Positions 29,414 to 39,555 are shown, numbered from the stretch's first letter. The stretch: 64,000 nucleotides of DNA from Chitinophagaceae bacterium (GCA_016713085.1 JADJPV010000001.1:1447001-1511000), one strand, 5' to 3'. The notes: a model not told the origin generated them from the letters alone. A program made the numbers and translations.

Positions 29414-30709
29414 TTTTTAACCCGAAAAGAGAATAGCCATTGCTATTCTCTTTTTTGAGCACCAGTACCGTTATTAACTCTTTGCTGCTGATTATTTTCA
29501 GGTTATACTTTTCCAGGTCTTCATTGAGCTTACTTATACTGAAGGGTTCTATTGATATACCACGGAGACAAATATCTATATCAGTGGAAATGCCTGATCT
29601 GTCAATAAAAGGTTTTTGCAGATTTGTTTCAATCATTCCTTTCAGCGTTTCAGAAAATTTGCTGAATGGAGAATTGATTATGCAGCGAAGAGAATCGCCT
29701 GTATATTTCTTTCCCACTAACTGATTGAGCGGTTTTTTTTGTTTTGATACTGTTAAACGGGGTGTACCTGTTCTGATTAACACAAATGATTCCAATTTTC
29801 TTTTTCAACGGCTGCCTCTATATCAAAATATCTTGCCAGATCCTGCTGCATGATCTTATAACGCAGTTGCTGTTTTGCTGCCGGAAGTTTCAACTCGTAG
29901 GTGTACCGATACAGTTTTTTCCAGTTGTCGATATCCTCTTCCTTTGAAGGGTATATCAACGGAAAAGGATCTTCTGTTTCGAGAATAATCTGACCGGGAG
30001 TTGAAAAATTGTACCTGTTGTATTCACTGTATGCCTGACGGAATAAATCAGCAACAGAAGTGCAGGGGTTCAGCAAATGAATCATTTCTTCCTTCACAAT
30101 TGTTCCTTCGGATAAACCGGAATTTGTATTTTCCTTACAGGGTGTAATGGATGAAGCATATAATAAATTCTGCGGGTTAAGCCAGGTTTCACTGAGGTTT
30201 TTCATTGCAGGTTTTGCGCCAGACAGCAATGACTGCACATGTGCCTTTGTGATATTGTATGATTCTGTTATATACTGTACAATGCCTGCTGAATCGATCC
30301 ATGCGCTGTAAGGTGTTCTGCTATCTGAAAAAGAAACCAGAGTTTATCCGCAGCTGTTATCATTGGCAGTGCAGGCGGTTTCAGCTGTTTGTGTTTTTAA
30401 AGAATGCGATTGTAGAATCTTTTGACTCCCTGTTCACCAATACGATCTGCACCCTGTTGCCGAAGAGTTTCTGTATTGAATCGAGTTTTGGAAACGCTTT
30501 GATGCAGGAAATACAGGTTGTGTTCCAGAAATCAAGTATGAGCAGTTTGTTTCTGAAATCAGATAAACTTACTGTATCCCTGTATTGAAGTGTGCTGCCT
30601 ATTTTGAACTCAGGACATTGTTCCCCTGTTTTTATCTGCTGGCATTGAACATTGCCAACTGACAAAACGCAAGCAGCAGTTATAAAAAAATTATCAGCTG
30701 TTTGTTCAT
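29394..30709 (-). CDS. TlpA-like thioredoxin-fold protein of the SusC/D operon (several frame breaks)
   Basis: About 430 residues when rebuilt. The ATG at 30709 lies 1 base after the SusD stop (TGATATG), and a signal peptide appears once one T is added to the T7 run near 30685. The thioredoxin domain (about 25-150) has DFWNTTCISCIKAFPKLDS, a CxxC redox motif. The rest (about 150-430) is a long unknown region. Frame breaks near 30381, 30238 and 29790. The end is unclear: the open frame stops at 29394 inside the terminator, but one more A near 29450 would stop it at about 29443. Such proteins follow SusD genes in relatives and probably handle thiols in the periplasm. Confidence 0.75.
29425..29456. 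terminator. Shared bidirectional terminator
   Basis: AAAAGAGAATAGC (29425-29437) pairs with GCTATTCTCTTTT (29442-29454) over a 4-base loop, with T-runs on either strand. It ends both the DUF6520-like gene and the convergent TlpA gene. Confidence 0.85.
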
Positions 30710-30710
30710 A

Positions 30711-32090
30711 TCAGTAACCGGGAGTTTGTATGAGGAATGGGTTTGTGTCTAACTCATATTGCAGTACCGGATAAAAAATATCTGTTGACTGCCAGCCGGG
30801 AGATTTGAGCGGAAGCAATACTGTACCGGCAGCAGAAGTACGTTTTAAATCGAGCCAGCGATGACCCCACTCAAACATGAGTTCAATTCTTCTTTCCTGC
30901 ATTACTGCAGCAAGCAATGAAGACTGTGTATTGTATACGGTGTTTGCAAGACCTGCCCTGTTGCGAATACTATTGATATCCGTAACTGCATTTGCAAGAT
31001 CGTTCTGCTGTACCCTTGCTTCTGCTCTTATAAAATACATTTCGGCCAAACGAATGATTACATAGTATTCACTGTAAGGAGGTGCAGCAGTACGTACTTT
31101 ATATTTAAAGGGATAGGTATAAGGCAGACCGGCTACGGTATTTGTTTTGAGCCAGCCTGTTTTCCGCAGATCGCCTGTTTCAAATGCATTCAGTAACCAG
31201 GCAGTTATTGCCAATGCAGGTTTTGCCGTTGCAGATGAAGGAATCAATGTATTGCCTTCGGCTGTATTGATGGTGCTGCTTACAGGAGAGATCTGCCAGA
31301 TGGGTTCGGGAGATGCAGCCAGAAATGTATTGCTTAATGAAGGATTGAGCGTATAAAGATTACTGCTGATAACTTCTGATGCATACTGTTCTGCGAGTGG
31401 CCAGTTTTGCAAGTATAAATAAGTTCTTGCCAAAAGTGCTGATGCAGTGAATTTATTTGGTCTTGTTTTACTACCCGCTGGATACGTAACCGGAAGCAGA
31501 TCCCTTGCTTCTTTTAAATCGGAAAGAATGAGATCATAAATCTTACCGGAAGCAGAACGTGGTAAAGACTGATTCAGTGTAAAGTCTGTTGTTTGAATCA
31601 ATGGCAGATCGCCAAAGAGATTAACCAGATAAAAATAATTGAGTGCCCTTGTAACCAGCATTTCGCCCCTCAACTGTTTCTTTAATGAATCTGTTACAGA
31701 TACCGAAGCCTGCAGCCCTTCGAGTACTGCATTGATGTGATAGATGTTGCGAAAGCCGAATGTCCATAACCTTGTTAAGCCGAGGCTTGAAGCGAACTGT
31801 ATTTCATTGGAACGAAATGCATCATAATCTGTACTGGATGATGTGTTGTATAATTCATCGGCAGACAAGGCAGGATATACTGTTGCTCCTCCATTTGTCA
31901 GTGATACAGAGGTTTGCATCATCTGGCTGTATAAACCTACAACCGCTGCAATGGCTGCCTGGTTGTTTTCAAACAAAGCAGAAGTTTCGAGCTGGGTTTG
32001 AGGAGAAGGAATGCTGACAAATTTTTTACAGGCTGTAAGGTATACAGACAATAAGAGCATGATGCAGCGTATATAATTTTTTGTGTGCAT
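30711..32090 (-). CDS. SusD/RagB-family outer-membrane substrate-binding lipoprotein
   Basis: 459 residues, intact. Lipobox YLTAC (Cys21), then the SusD helical fold with LRGEMLVTRALNYFYLVNLFGDLPL, a TPR-type scaffold, and the C-terminal AEMYFIRAEARV and ERRIELMFEWGHRWLDLKRT motifs. It is the surface lid for the SusC transporter encoded 9 bp upstream. Substrate not deducible; no glycoside hydrolase lies nearby, so a peptide or small-ligand uptake is as likely as a glycan. Confidence 0.94.
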   Translation of the reverse strand: MHTKNYIRCIMLLLSVYLTACKKFVSIPSPQTQLETSALFENNQAAIAAVVGLYSQMMQTSVSLTNGGATVYPALSADELYNTSSSTDYDAFRSNEIQFASSLGLTRLWTFGFRNIYHINAVLEGLQASVSVTDSLKKQLRGEMLVTRALNYFYLVNLFGDLPLIQTTDFTLNQSLPRSASGKIYDLILSDLKEARDLLPVTYPAGSKTRPNKFTASALLARTYLYLQNWPLAEQYASEVISSNLYTLNPSLSNTFLAASPEPIWQISPVSSTINTAEGNTLIPSSATAKPALAITAWLLNAFETGDLRKTGWLKTNTVAGLPYTYPFKYKVRTAAPPYSEYYVIIRLAEMYFIRAEARVQQNDLANAVTDINSIRNRAGLANTVYNTQSSLLAAVMQERRIELMFEWGHRWLDLKRTSAAGTVLLPLKSPGWQSTDIFYPVLQYELDTNPFLIQTPGY

Positions 32091-32099
32091 AAAAATAAT

Positions 32100-35000
32100 T
32101 TAGAAGGTTAACTGAATACCGAAGACCAGTGTTTTCAACGGCGGTAACTGTGTGAAGTTTTTTGTTTCAGGATCGGCCCCTTTATATTTTGTAAACGTGC
32201 AGATGTTCTGTGCCTGCATATACAACCGAAGCGTTTCAATTTTCTTTTTGGCAAGAACAGCAACCGGAATGTTATACGATAGCGACAGATTTTTAAAGCG
32301 GATGAATGATGCATCAGAAAAAATACCATCGGATGCAAGCAATTTTGAAGAGGCTGCATATACAGGGCTTGCGGCTGTTGCGCCGAAACGCTGAACCAAT
32401 GTTTGATCACCGATTTTCTGCCAGCGATCTATAACCAATGAGGGCTGATTGATGAGGAAGCCTGCCGGATAGAGATACTGGAAGGCGAGATAGTTCGGGC
32501 CCTTCTGTTTGGTGTAATCAAAAAAGATATCGAGCACCCATGAACCATAGTGCAGTGAACTTGCTATGCCTCCGTAATAAGCAGGATCCAAATTGCCCAA
32601 TAACTGCAAATCGCCCGGTGTAGAAATGGTGCCATCTTTGTTATAATCTTCATAGCTGTATAAACCAGTTGCGGGATCGATGCCTGTAAATTTTATTTTC
32701 TGAATTGCCGAAAGCGATTTTCCCACTGTATAATAACCACTGTAACTGGAAGACTGCAAACCGGGGAATGAAAGGAGTTTGTTAGAAGGTATTGTACTAT
32801 TGACTGAAATTTTCCAATCCCATTTTTTTGTTGCTATCAGGATTGTGTTCAAAACAATTTCCCAGCCTGTATTTTCAACTACCGCCGGAAGATTTTTTAC
32901 CACAGAAGAAAATCCTGTTTGATTCGGCAGACGGTAACTGATTAACTGGTTACTGCTTCTATGCCTGTAGTATGCTGTATTGAAGGTTATCCTGTTATTG
33001 AGGAAGCCCAATTCGATTGCCAGTTCTGCTTTTTATTTTTTTCCCATTCGAGAAAAGGATTGAAGAGGCTGGATGGACGAAGACCCGGAATACTCTGGTA
33101 AGGGTTGGTTGTGGATGACCATAAATTGAGAAACCTGTAATCGCCGATCTGATCATTTCCTGTAATACCATAACTGGCCCTGAGCTTACCAAAGCTGAGA
33201 AAGCTTATGTTGTTTTTTACAAAGGATTCTTCTGAAAAAATCCATGCAAGGCCTGCTGCTGCAAAATTTGCAAAACGGTTGCCGGGACCAAAGCGGCTTG
33301 AGCCATCCCGACGGGCACTGAGGTTTACAATATATTTTCGCTGCAGGTTGTAATTGATTCTTGCAAATACTGCATTGTACCTGTAGGTTTCCCTGTTATT
33401 GGAAGCAGTGATTGCTGCTGCTGCATTCATGGAATAGAGCAAGAGGTCGGTTGTGTAACCGGAGGCCTGTATGGATGTGCTGCTGTAATTCCTGTTCTGG
33501 AATGTGGCGCCAAGAAGTATTTGCCATTTGCTTTTACCCATTGTTTTATTGTATTCTAACTGCGGTTCCAGTATCCAGTTATTTCTTGCTGCCGCTGCAA
33601 ACTGTGAAAATGCGAGGGTGCTGTTTTCGGGGTGCAATGGATGTTTTGGGGACGATATTTGTTTCATCTGTTGTAAGCCTGTTGTAACCGGAACTGAGCC
33701 GGAACTTTAGTTCTTTTGTAAGGGTTACCGAGAACTGAAGATTGGCAGAGAGATTGGTTGTTTGTGCTTCGTACTGCTGCAATAATTCGGCGAAGGGATT
33801 TGAAAAGCCCAGTGATGAATAAGTTACTCCGGCATCCTGCCATGTAAGTGAACCGTCGGCTTCTTTTAGTTTTATATTGGGTGGAAGCGTGAGGTATTTT
33901 GTTAAGTCGGTACGCAGGAGATTGTTTTTATCTGCTGCATAGATGGCTGAGAACTGTATGTCCCATTTTGCGGAAGCAGGTTTGTGTGAGAGGTTGAGAT
34001 GAGCGGACCCTCTTTTATAAGGCAGGTTGCCCGGAAATACATTTGTTTGCTGATTGTAAGCCATGCTGATGAGTATTTGTGTATTTACAGTACCGGCAGA
34101 TAAAGAAGCCTGCCAATCCTGCGTGTGTGCTGTATTACCAATCAGTAATTTTTTCAGGTTACTGTAACGGGAGGTATCCCATAACACAAGATCAGGAGCA
34201 TTGACTGCGTTTGGTATAAGTCCATCATTTGCCAATGCTTCTTTGCGCATGAGCAGGTATTGAGGGTATTTAAAATCCATTGAACGTGCCACCCTGCTGA
34301 ACCCGTTATAGATATTTACAGAGAATTTTGCTTTGCCTGCTTTTGCTTTTTTTGGTTGTAATGAGGATGACCCGTTGGCTCCCCTGCTTCCGTATATAGC
34401 TGTTGCATCTGCATCTTTGAGTACTTCCATGCTTTCAATGTCGTTGGATTGATGCTGTTTAAGGGGCTAATGCCACCGGGTGCAGTACCTGCCACTGTAT
34501 ACGGATTGTTTGCTGCTGAACTTAGCAAATTGGAAGGGAGGTTTCCTGATTCAAATGGAACACCGTCGATAATCATGAGCGGATCGTTGCGGGAGAGGGA
34601 AAGATCAAGGGAGGACTGACCCCTTAACTGAATACTGATGGCCGAACCGGTGACCCCGCTGTTTTGTGTTACAAGAAGCCCCGGCACCCCTGCCATGCAG
34701 GGCGGCCAGGGGTTTGACACAGGCTGGGAGCTTAGTTCGGCCGTTGTTATTTTAGAGATGCTGCCTGTGTTGTATCTTCTTGTTGTGGTTCCATAGGCCA
34801 TGATGATGGTTTCATCTAATAAGGTGTACCTGCGTTTAAGTGTGATGCTGATGAGACCCCGTTCATTGTTTGGTTCTGTAATGGTTTGTAGCCGATGGCT
34901 GGAAACGGTGATGGAATCTTTGGCGGATGTGCCCGGGATGGCGAAGCGACCGGCTGCATCGGCGATGGTTGAACGGTTTGAGACTTTGAGCAAGATGGTG

Positions 35001-35113
35001 GCACCCTGAACCGGAGCACCTTCTTCATTGATAACAGTGCCCTTGATTGTGATTGACTGGCACATGCTGAGGAAGGGGCATAGCAGGGCCAGGAGCCAAA
35101 TGGTTGGTTTCAT
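32100..35113 (-). CDS. SusC/RagA-family TonB-dependent outer-membrane receptor (three or more frame breaks)
   Basis: About 1003 residues when rebuilt. Signal peptide (MKPTIWLLALLCPFLSMCQ), CarboxypepD_reg domain (TIKGTVINEEGAPVQGATI), TonB plug with VTGSAISIQLRGQSSL, then a 22-strand barrel. Net breaks: one A missing near 34436, one C extra near 33623, one A missing near 33026. A G missing plus an A extra near 34360-34385 turn the signature GANGVILITTKK into a nonsense stretch without changing the downstream frame. It forms the transport channel with the adjacent SusD. Transcribed from about 35.1 kb, downstream of a structured RNA candidate. Confidence 0.93.
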
Positions 35114-35455
35114 TTTGATTTGTTTTTAAACGCCTCCCCCCTGAGCTGCGTTCGTTCACTTTCGTGAACCTCCAAAGGAGGAAGAGGATGATTATCCTCA
35201 ATTGAAGGGATGCGTTTTTTAAGAATGTATGTTGCCGGGAAGTTTGTAAGATCCGCTTACGCTATCCAACTACGCCAAGGCTTCGTTGGACAAGGGCTTC
35301 AGCGGACAAGCGGGAAGTTTTTTTACACAGGATTTTTGGGCTTACAGGCAAACTTGGTTTGGAGTAAGTAAATGGCTTTGTGGGTGTGTTGAACTTTCAT
35401 GTGCTATTGTTTAATGGCCGCTTGAAAGTCCCTGTAAGTGAGAAAAGTGCCTTGT
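35114..35455. other. Long leader region of the SusC operon with dispersed repeats
   Basis: No gene seen. It contains GCCTCCCCCCTGAGCTG with CTCCAAAGGAGGAAGAGG (35131-35190, a dispersed palindrome like that in the helicase gene), and CCAACTACGCCAAGGCTTCGTTGG (35267-35290, a hairpin). It may be an untranslated leader for SusC. Confidence 0.45.
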
Positions 35456-35486
35456 AAAAAAGGCGTGGAACTCAACTTACCGCCTT
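35456..35486 (-). terminator. Terminator at the 3' end of the structured RNA
   Basis: AAGGCG (35460-35465) pairs with CGCCTT (35481-35486); on the minus strand the stem is followed by six T. Three bases of the upstream arm (35484-35486) are also used by the outermost pair of the rod, so the two helices could compete. Confidence 0.7.
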
Positions 35487-35590
35487 GAGGCCCTCGGGAG
35501 CCCGGACACGAATAAGAGAGCCCACGCCGTAACGTGGGCATCCACTTATTATCCCGTGTCCAATGAAATTTCCGAGGTTTCAAGACGAGA
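35456..35590 (-). ncRNA. Rod-shaped structured RNA with own terminator, family unknown
   Basis: Plus-strand pairs, inner to outer: GCCCACG 35520-35526 with CGTGGGC 35533-35539 (loop CCGTAA); AATAAG 35511-35516 with CTTATT 35545-35550; GGACACG 35504-35510 with CGTGTCC 35555-35561; CCTCGG 35492-35497 with CCGAGG 35572-35577; CTTGA 35484-35488 with TCAAG 35580-35584. Internal loops are small. The terminator stem plus T-tract at 35456-35486 reads correctly only on the minus strand, which sets the direction. The rod shape recalls 6S RNA, but the size is smaller and no match can be claimed. It may instead be a SusC-operon leader element. Confidence 0.6.
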
Positions 35591-35717
35591 CTCAAAGCGA
35601 ATGCTTCAATTAGTTAAATAATGAAGTACCGCAATTTAAACTTTCTTCAATATCAGTTATTCTGAATTTTAAAGATAGTACACAATAGTAAACATTTTTT
35701 GTTGAAATTGTCAACTT

Positions 35718-35738
35718 TTTGTGTCTATTTTTACACAA
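35718..35738. promoter_or_regulatory. Palindrome upstream of the HTH gene, candidate autoregulatory site
   Basis: TTTGTGT and ACACAAA form 7-bp inverted arms separated by seven bases, 23 bp upstream of the GTG start. The location fits a repressor site used by the HTH protein itself; untested. Confidence 0.4.
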
Positions 35739-35760
35739 AGCTCTTTGGATTTTTACCTCG

Positions 35761-36126
35761 GTGACCAGAAAAAAAACAAATAAGGACCGGGGGCAGGTAT
35801 TAGCTGCTGCAGTTGGAGCATCAGGATTAAATATTGAAGATGTAGCCAAGAAGGCAGATTACAGCCGTGCTGCTTATTATAAGCATATTAAAAACCCACA
35901 ACTAGAATTTCATGTAATGATTGCTTATGGTAAAGCACTGCATTATGATTTTACTGATGAGTTTCCTGAAATGCCAAAGTACCTATTGGAAGAGCCAAGT
36001 GAGGCTTATGGAAAACCAAAATCATTGGATGAGGCGCTTCAAGTGATAGAACAGTTGAAGAATAAATACATGGAATTGCTTGAGAAATATCATTTGCTGA
36101 TGGAGGAAAAAGTGGGGAAGAAGTAA
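35761..36126 (+). CDS. Small HTH regulator with C-terminal coiled coil
   Basis: 121 residues from a GTG at 35761 (MTRKKTNKDRG); an ATG further up at 35719 falls in the palindrome and adds hydrophobic residues, so GTG is preferred. The HTH spans about 20-60 (LNIEDVAKKADYSRAAYYKHIKNP), resembling Cro/C1-type or phage-like regulators. The C-terminal 30 residues (about 85-120) form heptad-like helices suited to dimerisation. It heads the accessory island. Target unknown; perhaps its own promoter. Confidence 0.7.
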   Translation: MTRKKTNKDRGQVLAAAVGASGLNIEDVAKKADYSRAAYYKHIKNPQLEFHVMIAYGKALHYDFTDEFPEMPKYLLEEPSEAYGKPKSLDEALQVIEQLKNKYMELLEKYHLLMEEKVGKK

Positions 36127-36154
36127 ATATTCTCAGATATCGGAGTAGAATAAA

Positions 36155-36487
36155 TCAGTTTGGCTGATGCTGATAACAATAGCCATTGGCAATACTTGTC
36201 ATGTGTTTACAGCGAGTACCGCTTTTCGTTTTCCCAAACATTGAACAGTGGTATTTGTTCCCTTGGCTTTTCCCGGTACTGAACTGCTCCCATAAATATT
36301 TTGTGGTTTACAAATTTTACAGGGCTGTAATCCCAGTTCTTTGCTTTGCTAACTGTGATTTCTTCTGATACATTCTCTTTACCATGTGACAGGTACTCAA
36401 ATGATACTTTGCACCTGATGGTGTTTTATAAACAGTTTGCGCTTTTACCGAAACTGAAAAAAGAAGTAATAAAAGGAGTTTGAACAT
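36155..36487 (-). CDS. Small secreted DUF5763-like protein (three frame breaks)
   Basis: About 111 residues when rebuilt; the raw frames are too short to notice. The ATG at 36487 gives a signal peptide (MFKLLLLLLFSVSVKAQ), then TVYKTPSGAKYHLSTCHMVK. With single A and G bases restored near 36380, 36335 and 36240 the frame continues through ELGLQPCKICKP to GKTKSGTRCKHM and ends NGYCYQHQPN. Six cysteines and two His in a C...C..C...C....C..H layout suggest a metal site or disulfides. Bacteroidota relatives are annotated DUF5763. Function unknown. Confidence 0.65.
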
Positions 36488-36653
36488 ACATAGGTTTTAC
36501 CGGTACAAGTTAGCTTTAAACAGAGAGTTATCCAAGAATGCAGGGAAAACGTCTTACTTGTTATTGACGAAACAAACTATGATAATAATAAGTTGATGAA
36601 AATTAAAAAAGTAATGCAATGGCAACAGGCCAGAGGCCTGCGCCAGATTGGGT

Positions 36654-37402
36654 TTAGTTTGATGATATAATAAAATCAATAAATCTCAATCCAAATTGTG
36701 TAATATTCATGGTGTCAAATGGACGACGACCTACAGAGCCTACTCCAGTATCTATTAAAAGAGCTTTTGAAAATAGTTTCTGTTTGTAGAATTGAAATTC
36801 ATCTTCTGAAATTGAAAAAATCAGAGGTGTTAATAGCATTTAATTTTTAAGCTCTTTGATCGAGTTTAGCAATTTTACCGGTTAAACTCGCATACCTTGA
36901 TTATATAAACTCGTTCCGGGTTTGAACATAAATTGAATTCTTTGATTGTTCCAAATGTAACTTGTCTCGTTCAGAAAATAGAGGATGGGAAGATTCGAAA
37001 TACTTTCGATATTCAAAAAGGATTTTAATTTCTATTTCTGATAATTCAGATACGAGATCTATATACATATCTGACCAGAAACAGAAGAGTTAGATTTTCA
37101 ATTTGATTTACCAAAATAGCCTTAAATATTTTCATCTTTTCCAATGAACTTGTAAGAGCTACTCTTTTCAGTACTGATTCAAATAGATCACTAAATTCTG
37201 CTGTCTGGAAATTTTCTAATTTAACACCTTTGTGGTTTGAAAAGTAATTTTCTAATAATTCAGTAAATGTATTTAATCTTTCTTGTTTAAGTTTTCCTCT
37301 GAAGTCTATAATTTCATTTAGAGCCGGCCCCAGAATTGGCACGGTAATTAAACTTAATAGAGTTTTTGAGATAGAATTTTCTATCAAATTTTGTGAGCTC
37401 AT
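36654..37402 (-). CDS. Unknown protein with N-terminal membrane segment (broken frame)
   Basis: About 245 residues if the two open frames (37402-37046 and 36839-36654) are joined through the intermediate stretch that reads LHLEQSKNSIYVQTRNEF. Residues about 10-30 are hydrophobic (SISKTLLSLITVPILGPALNEI) and the remainder is helical and charged. I recognise the pattern of a membrane helix followed by a helical body from uncharacterised island proteins, but no named family. The joins are weaker than in other genes. Toxin or abortive-infection role would be a guess. Confidence 0.5.
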
Positions 37403-37555
37403 AAATTTTTCTTGCTAACACATAATATACGTTACTCCTTGTATAAAAGGAGCCTGAAAATCAATTAAATTCTATACAAGATTTTATGTCGTTGGTGATA
37501 ACACCATACGACGGCGTGCGTTTCTTTGCAGCATACCAACATCGGCATAAAATCA

Positions 37556-37804
37556 TTAATCAACCCTTTTATAAAAATTGTCGTTAAGCACTACTTCTAA
37601 TTTTTCTATTGTTACAAATACCCCATTTTCAAATAAGCAATGGACTTCAAAGTTCTTAACGAAAGAATTTTCAACAATAGGAAATAAAATCAAATCAGTT
37701 AAAATCAGACGTGCATTAGAATTCATTTGGATAAATGCAGTATTTATTATGAATTGATTCTTTTTAATAAGTTCCAGACACTCTTGTTTGGCATTCTTTC
37801 CCAT
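37556..37804 (-). CDS. Small protein of unknown function
   Basis: 82 residues, no signal peptide or membrane helix. It looks alpha/beta, with charged N-terminal helix (KQECLELIKKNQF) and a C-terminal sheet-like part (VHCLFENGVFVTIEKLEVV). Lies 28 bp downstream of the LRAT-domain gene on the same strand and may be its partner. Confidence 0.5.
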   Translation of the reverse strand: MGKNAKQECLELIKKNQFIINTAFIQMNSNARLILTDLILFPIVENSFVKNFEVHCLFENGVFVTIEKLEVVLNDNFYKRVD

Positions 37805-37832
37805 GATTCAGATTTAAAAATATTACTTACGA

Positions 37833-38293
37833 TTAATCATCAAGCAATGTAACTATTGCCCCAATAAAAAAAGTAACTAAGGCTGCTTGGCCAAGCGATT
37901 CAAAACCAGTTTTAAAAGATTCTGCCTGTTTGCTTTGAGAAACTCCTTTTTGAACATAGGAGGCATAATGTTCACAGTTATTTTCCAGCATACTATAGTT
38001 ATTTTCACCGATTTTAGAAAGAGCACGTTCAACCGCTTTCTTTCTCTGAATTTGATTTCCTTCAAATCTTACAATTCGTTGCGGCTCCAGATTTTGCAGA
38101 AACTGCTCCAATTCTGAATGCTCAATTTGCTTTGTCCCCTTAGTATAATTAGCAGTAAATACCGGAATGTTTCTGTTGTCATAACCAAGGAAAACGGCAA
38201 AGTGATCCAGCATTCCAAATAGTTTTTTCTTAAAACAATTACATCTGCCGGTAACAGAATGTTTTGATTAATTAAATTTCTAACATGATTCAT
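37833..38293 (-). CDS. LRAT-domain (NlpC/P60-like) protein with C-terminal membrane helix (one frame break)
   Basis: About 153 residues when rebuilt from the ATG at 38293 (MNHVRNLINQNILLPADVIV). One A added to the A6 run near 38225 joins this to the main frame. The LRAT signature is present: His in LDHFAVFLGYD and the catalytic Cys in NNCEHYASYV. Such enzymes transfer or cleave acyl groups or amides on lipids through a thioester. Residues about 135-150 form a C-terminal hydrophobic segment (ALVTFFIGAIVTLL), so it is likely membrane-anchored. Stand-alone LRAT proteins have been proposed as conflict-system effectors; here that is inference from the island. Confidence 0.75.
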
Positions 38294-38379
38294 AATTGAA
38301 TATTTTAAACAAATGTAATTTCAGTTCGGACCCAAATGGACTTTACCTCTAATAAGGTAAAGTAGTAGGTAAAGTTTTC

Positions 38380-39012
38380 TTAATTTAAATTAGTAAACCA
38401 GTTTTCGATCAAACGCTGATTGGCAGCCCATTTTGCTTTACTATTTTTTAAAACATTCATACGCTCCCGTGGAGGTTTTCCTTTTAAAAATTTATCCTCA
38501 AAGTCAAGTATATGAAAGCGAAAAACATCATAAATACTTCTACAGTTACTGTAAGAAATCATTTTTGTTGATTTTAGATATGTAAAAAGTTGAAGAATCA
38601 TATCTGCTCTGCCAACATTAAATTGGATTGCCAAAGCTTTATCCGGATTATTGAACAATTTATAAAACCCCGTCTTCTTTATTAGCAATTTTTGGTCTAC
38701 AAATATCTCCTGTATAAACTTAAACTGTTCTAATCCTCCGTTTATGATTAAAGAAGGCACCCTCTCATTGAAGGGTTTAATAATTTCACCCTTTTTGATG
38801 GATGAATTATAAATTACTACACTTTCAAGATTTAATGATTCCAGCAATTGATTTTTATCATACCCTTGAAATTCACATGTCTTTGCAAGAGCAAAAGCCA
38901 ACTGTAATTGAAGCTCTCTTCGCTTAGTCTTAATTTGCATTAAAATCTGTTTGTATAGTTTTATTGTTAGATCACTAAGTACTGATTCTAGTTCTCGCCT
39001 TTTTAGATTCAT
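38380..39012 (-). CDS. Hypothetical protein, no family recognised
   Basis: 210 residues from the ATG at 39012 (MNLKRRELESVLSD). Mostly helical, lysine-rich and probably cytoplasmic; the N-terminal 40 residues could be a coiled coil. The start overlaps the end of the short upstream gene by 39 bp, suggesting coupled translation. Low G+C compared with flanking genes, in keeping with acquisition. Confidence 0.6.
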   Translation of the reverse strand: MNLKRRELESVLSDLTIKLYKQILMQIKTKRRELQLQLAFALAKTCEFQGYDKNQLLESLNLESVVIYNSSIKKGEIIKPFNERVPSLIINGGLEQFKFIQEIFVDQKLLIKKTGFYKLFNNPDKALAIQFNVGRADMILQLFTYLKSTKMISYSNCRSIYDVFRFHILDFEDKFLKGKPPRERMNVLKNSKAKWAANQRLIENWFTNLN

Positions 39013-39243
39013 TCTTCTTTTGAAGAGTACTATTAACAGCAATCAGGAGATTCGATACAAGTATGCCAATAGGAATGCATGACATGTTTCTGTTCAGTTC
39101 GCCTTGCAGTTTGATTAATTCATTGATTTGAGTTTCAGCTTTCTTAAATGGTTCATAAAGATTCTCTTTTTCAAATAGGGAATCAATTGATCTGCATTCT
39201 TATTTTCGTAAAGAGTGTCGATTACTTCTCGCAGGTTAATCAT
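38974..39243 (-). CDS. Small protein with a membrane helix (one frame break)
   Basis: About 90 residues when rebuilt from the ATG at 39243 (MINLREVIDTLYENKNADQLI). One break near 39185 is repaired by one or two bases. A hydrophobic stretch (IPIGILVSNLLIAVN) follows a helical segment with INELIKLQGELNRN. The 3' end overlaps the next gene. No family recognised. Confidence 0.4.
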
Positions 39244-39555
39244 ATTACAATGGAATAGTTGTGGCAATTAATATTTCTGATATAATCTTCTGTTTTCTAA
39301 AACAAAGGGTATGTTTTTGAACCGAAGAAATAGAATATTTTAGGTTTGATTAAGCTCTAAAGCTAAAAACAAAATATAAATGGTACAAACTTGAATTAGT
39401 TAACCTCCAGAAATGGAAAAGATCATTAAATATCCATGGAATTGAAAACTATAAAGGATGGCATATCCTTTTGAATAATATAAAATATGGACAACCCATT
39501 TTATCCTTAATATTTACCTGATGCCTGTAGAAATAACAAAGAGAGATGGAACCCT
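39244..39555. other. A/T-rich spacer, no gene seen
   Basis: About 72% A+T by eye and no credible reading frame. It separates two minus-strand genes, so it probably holds the promoter of the unknown protein pair to its left. Confidence 0.35.

Noticed and set aside
35456..35600. Retron msr-msd RNA or integron attC site
   Set aside because: No reverse transcriptase or integrase gene is nearby, and the ends lack the attC R and L boxes at both sides.
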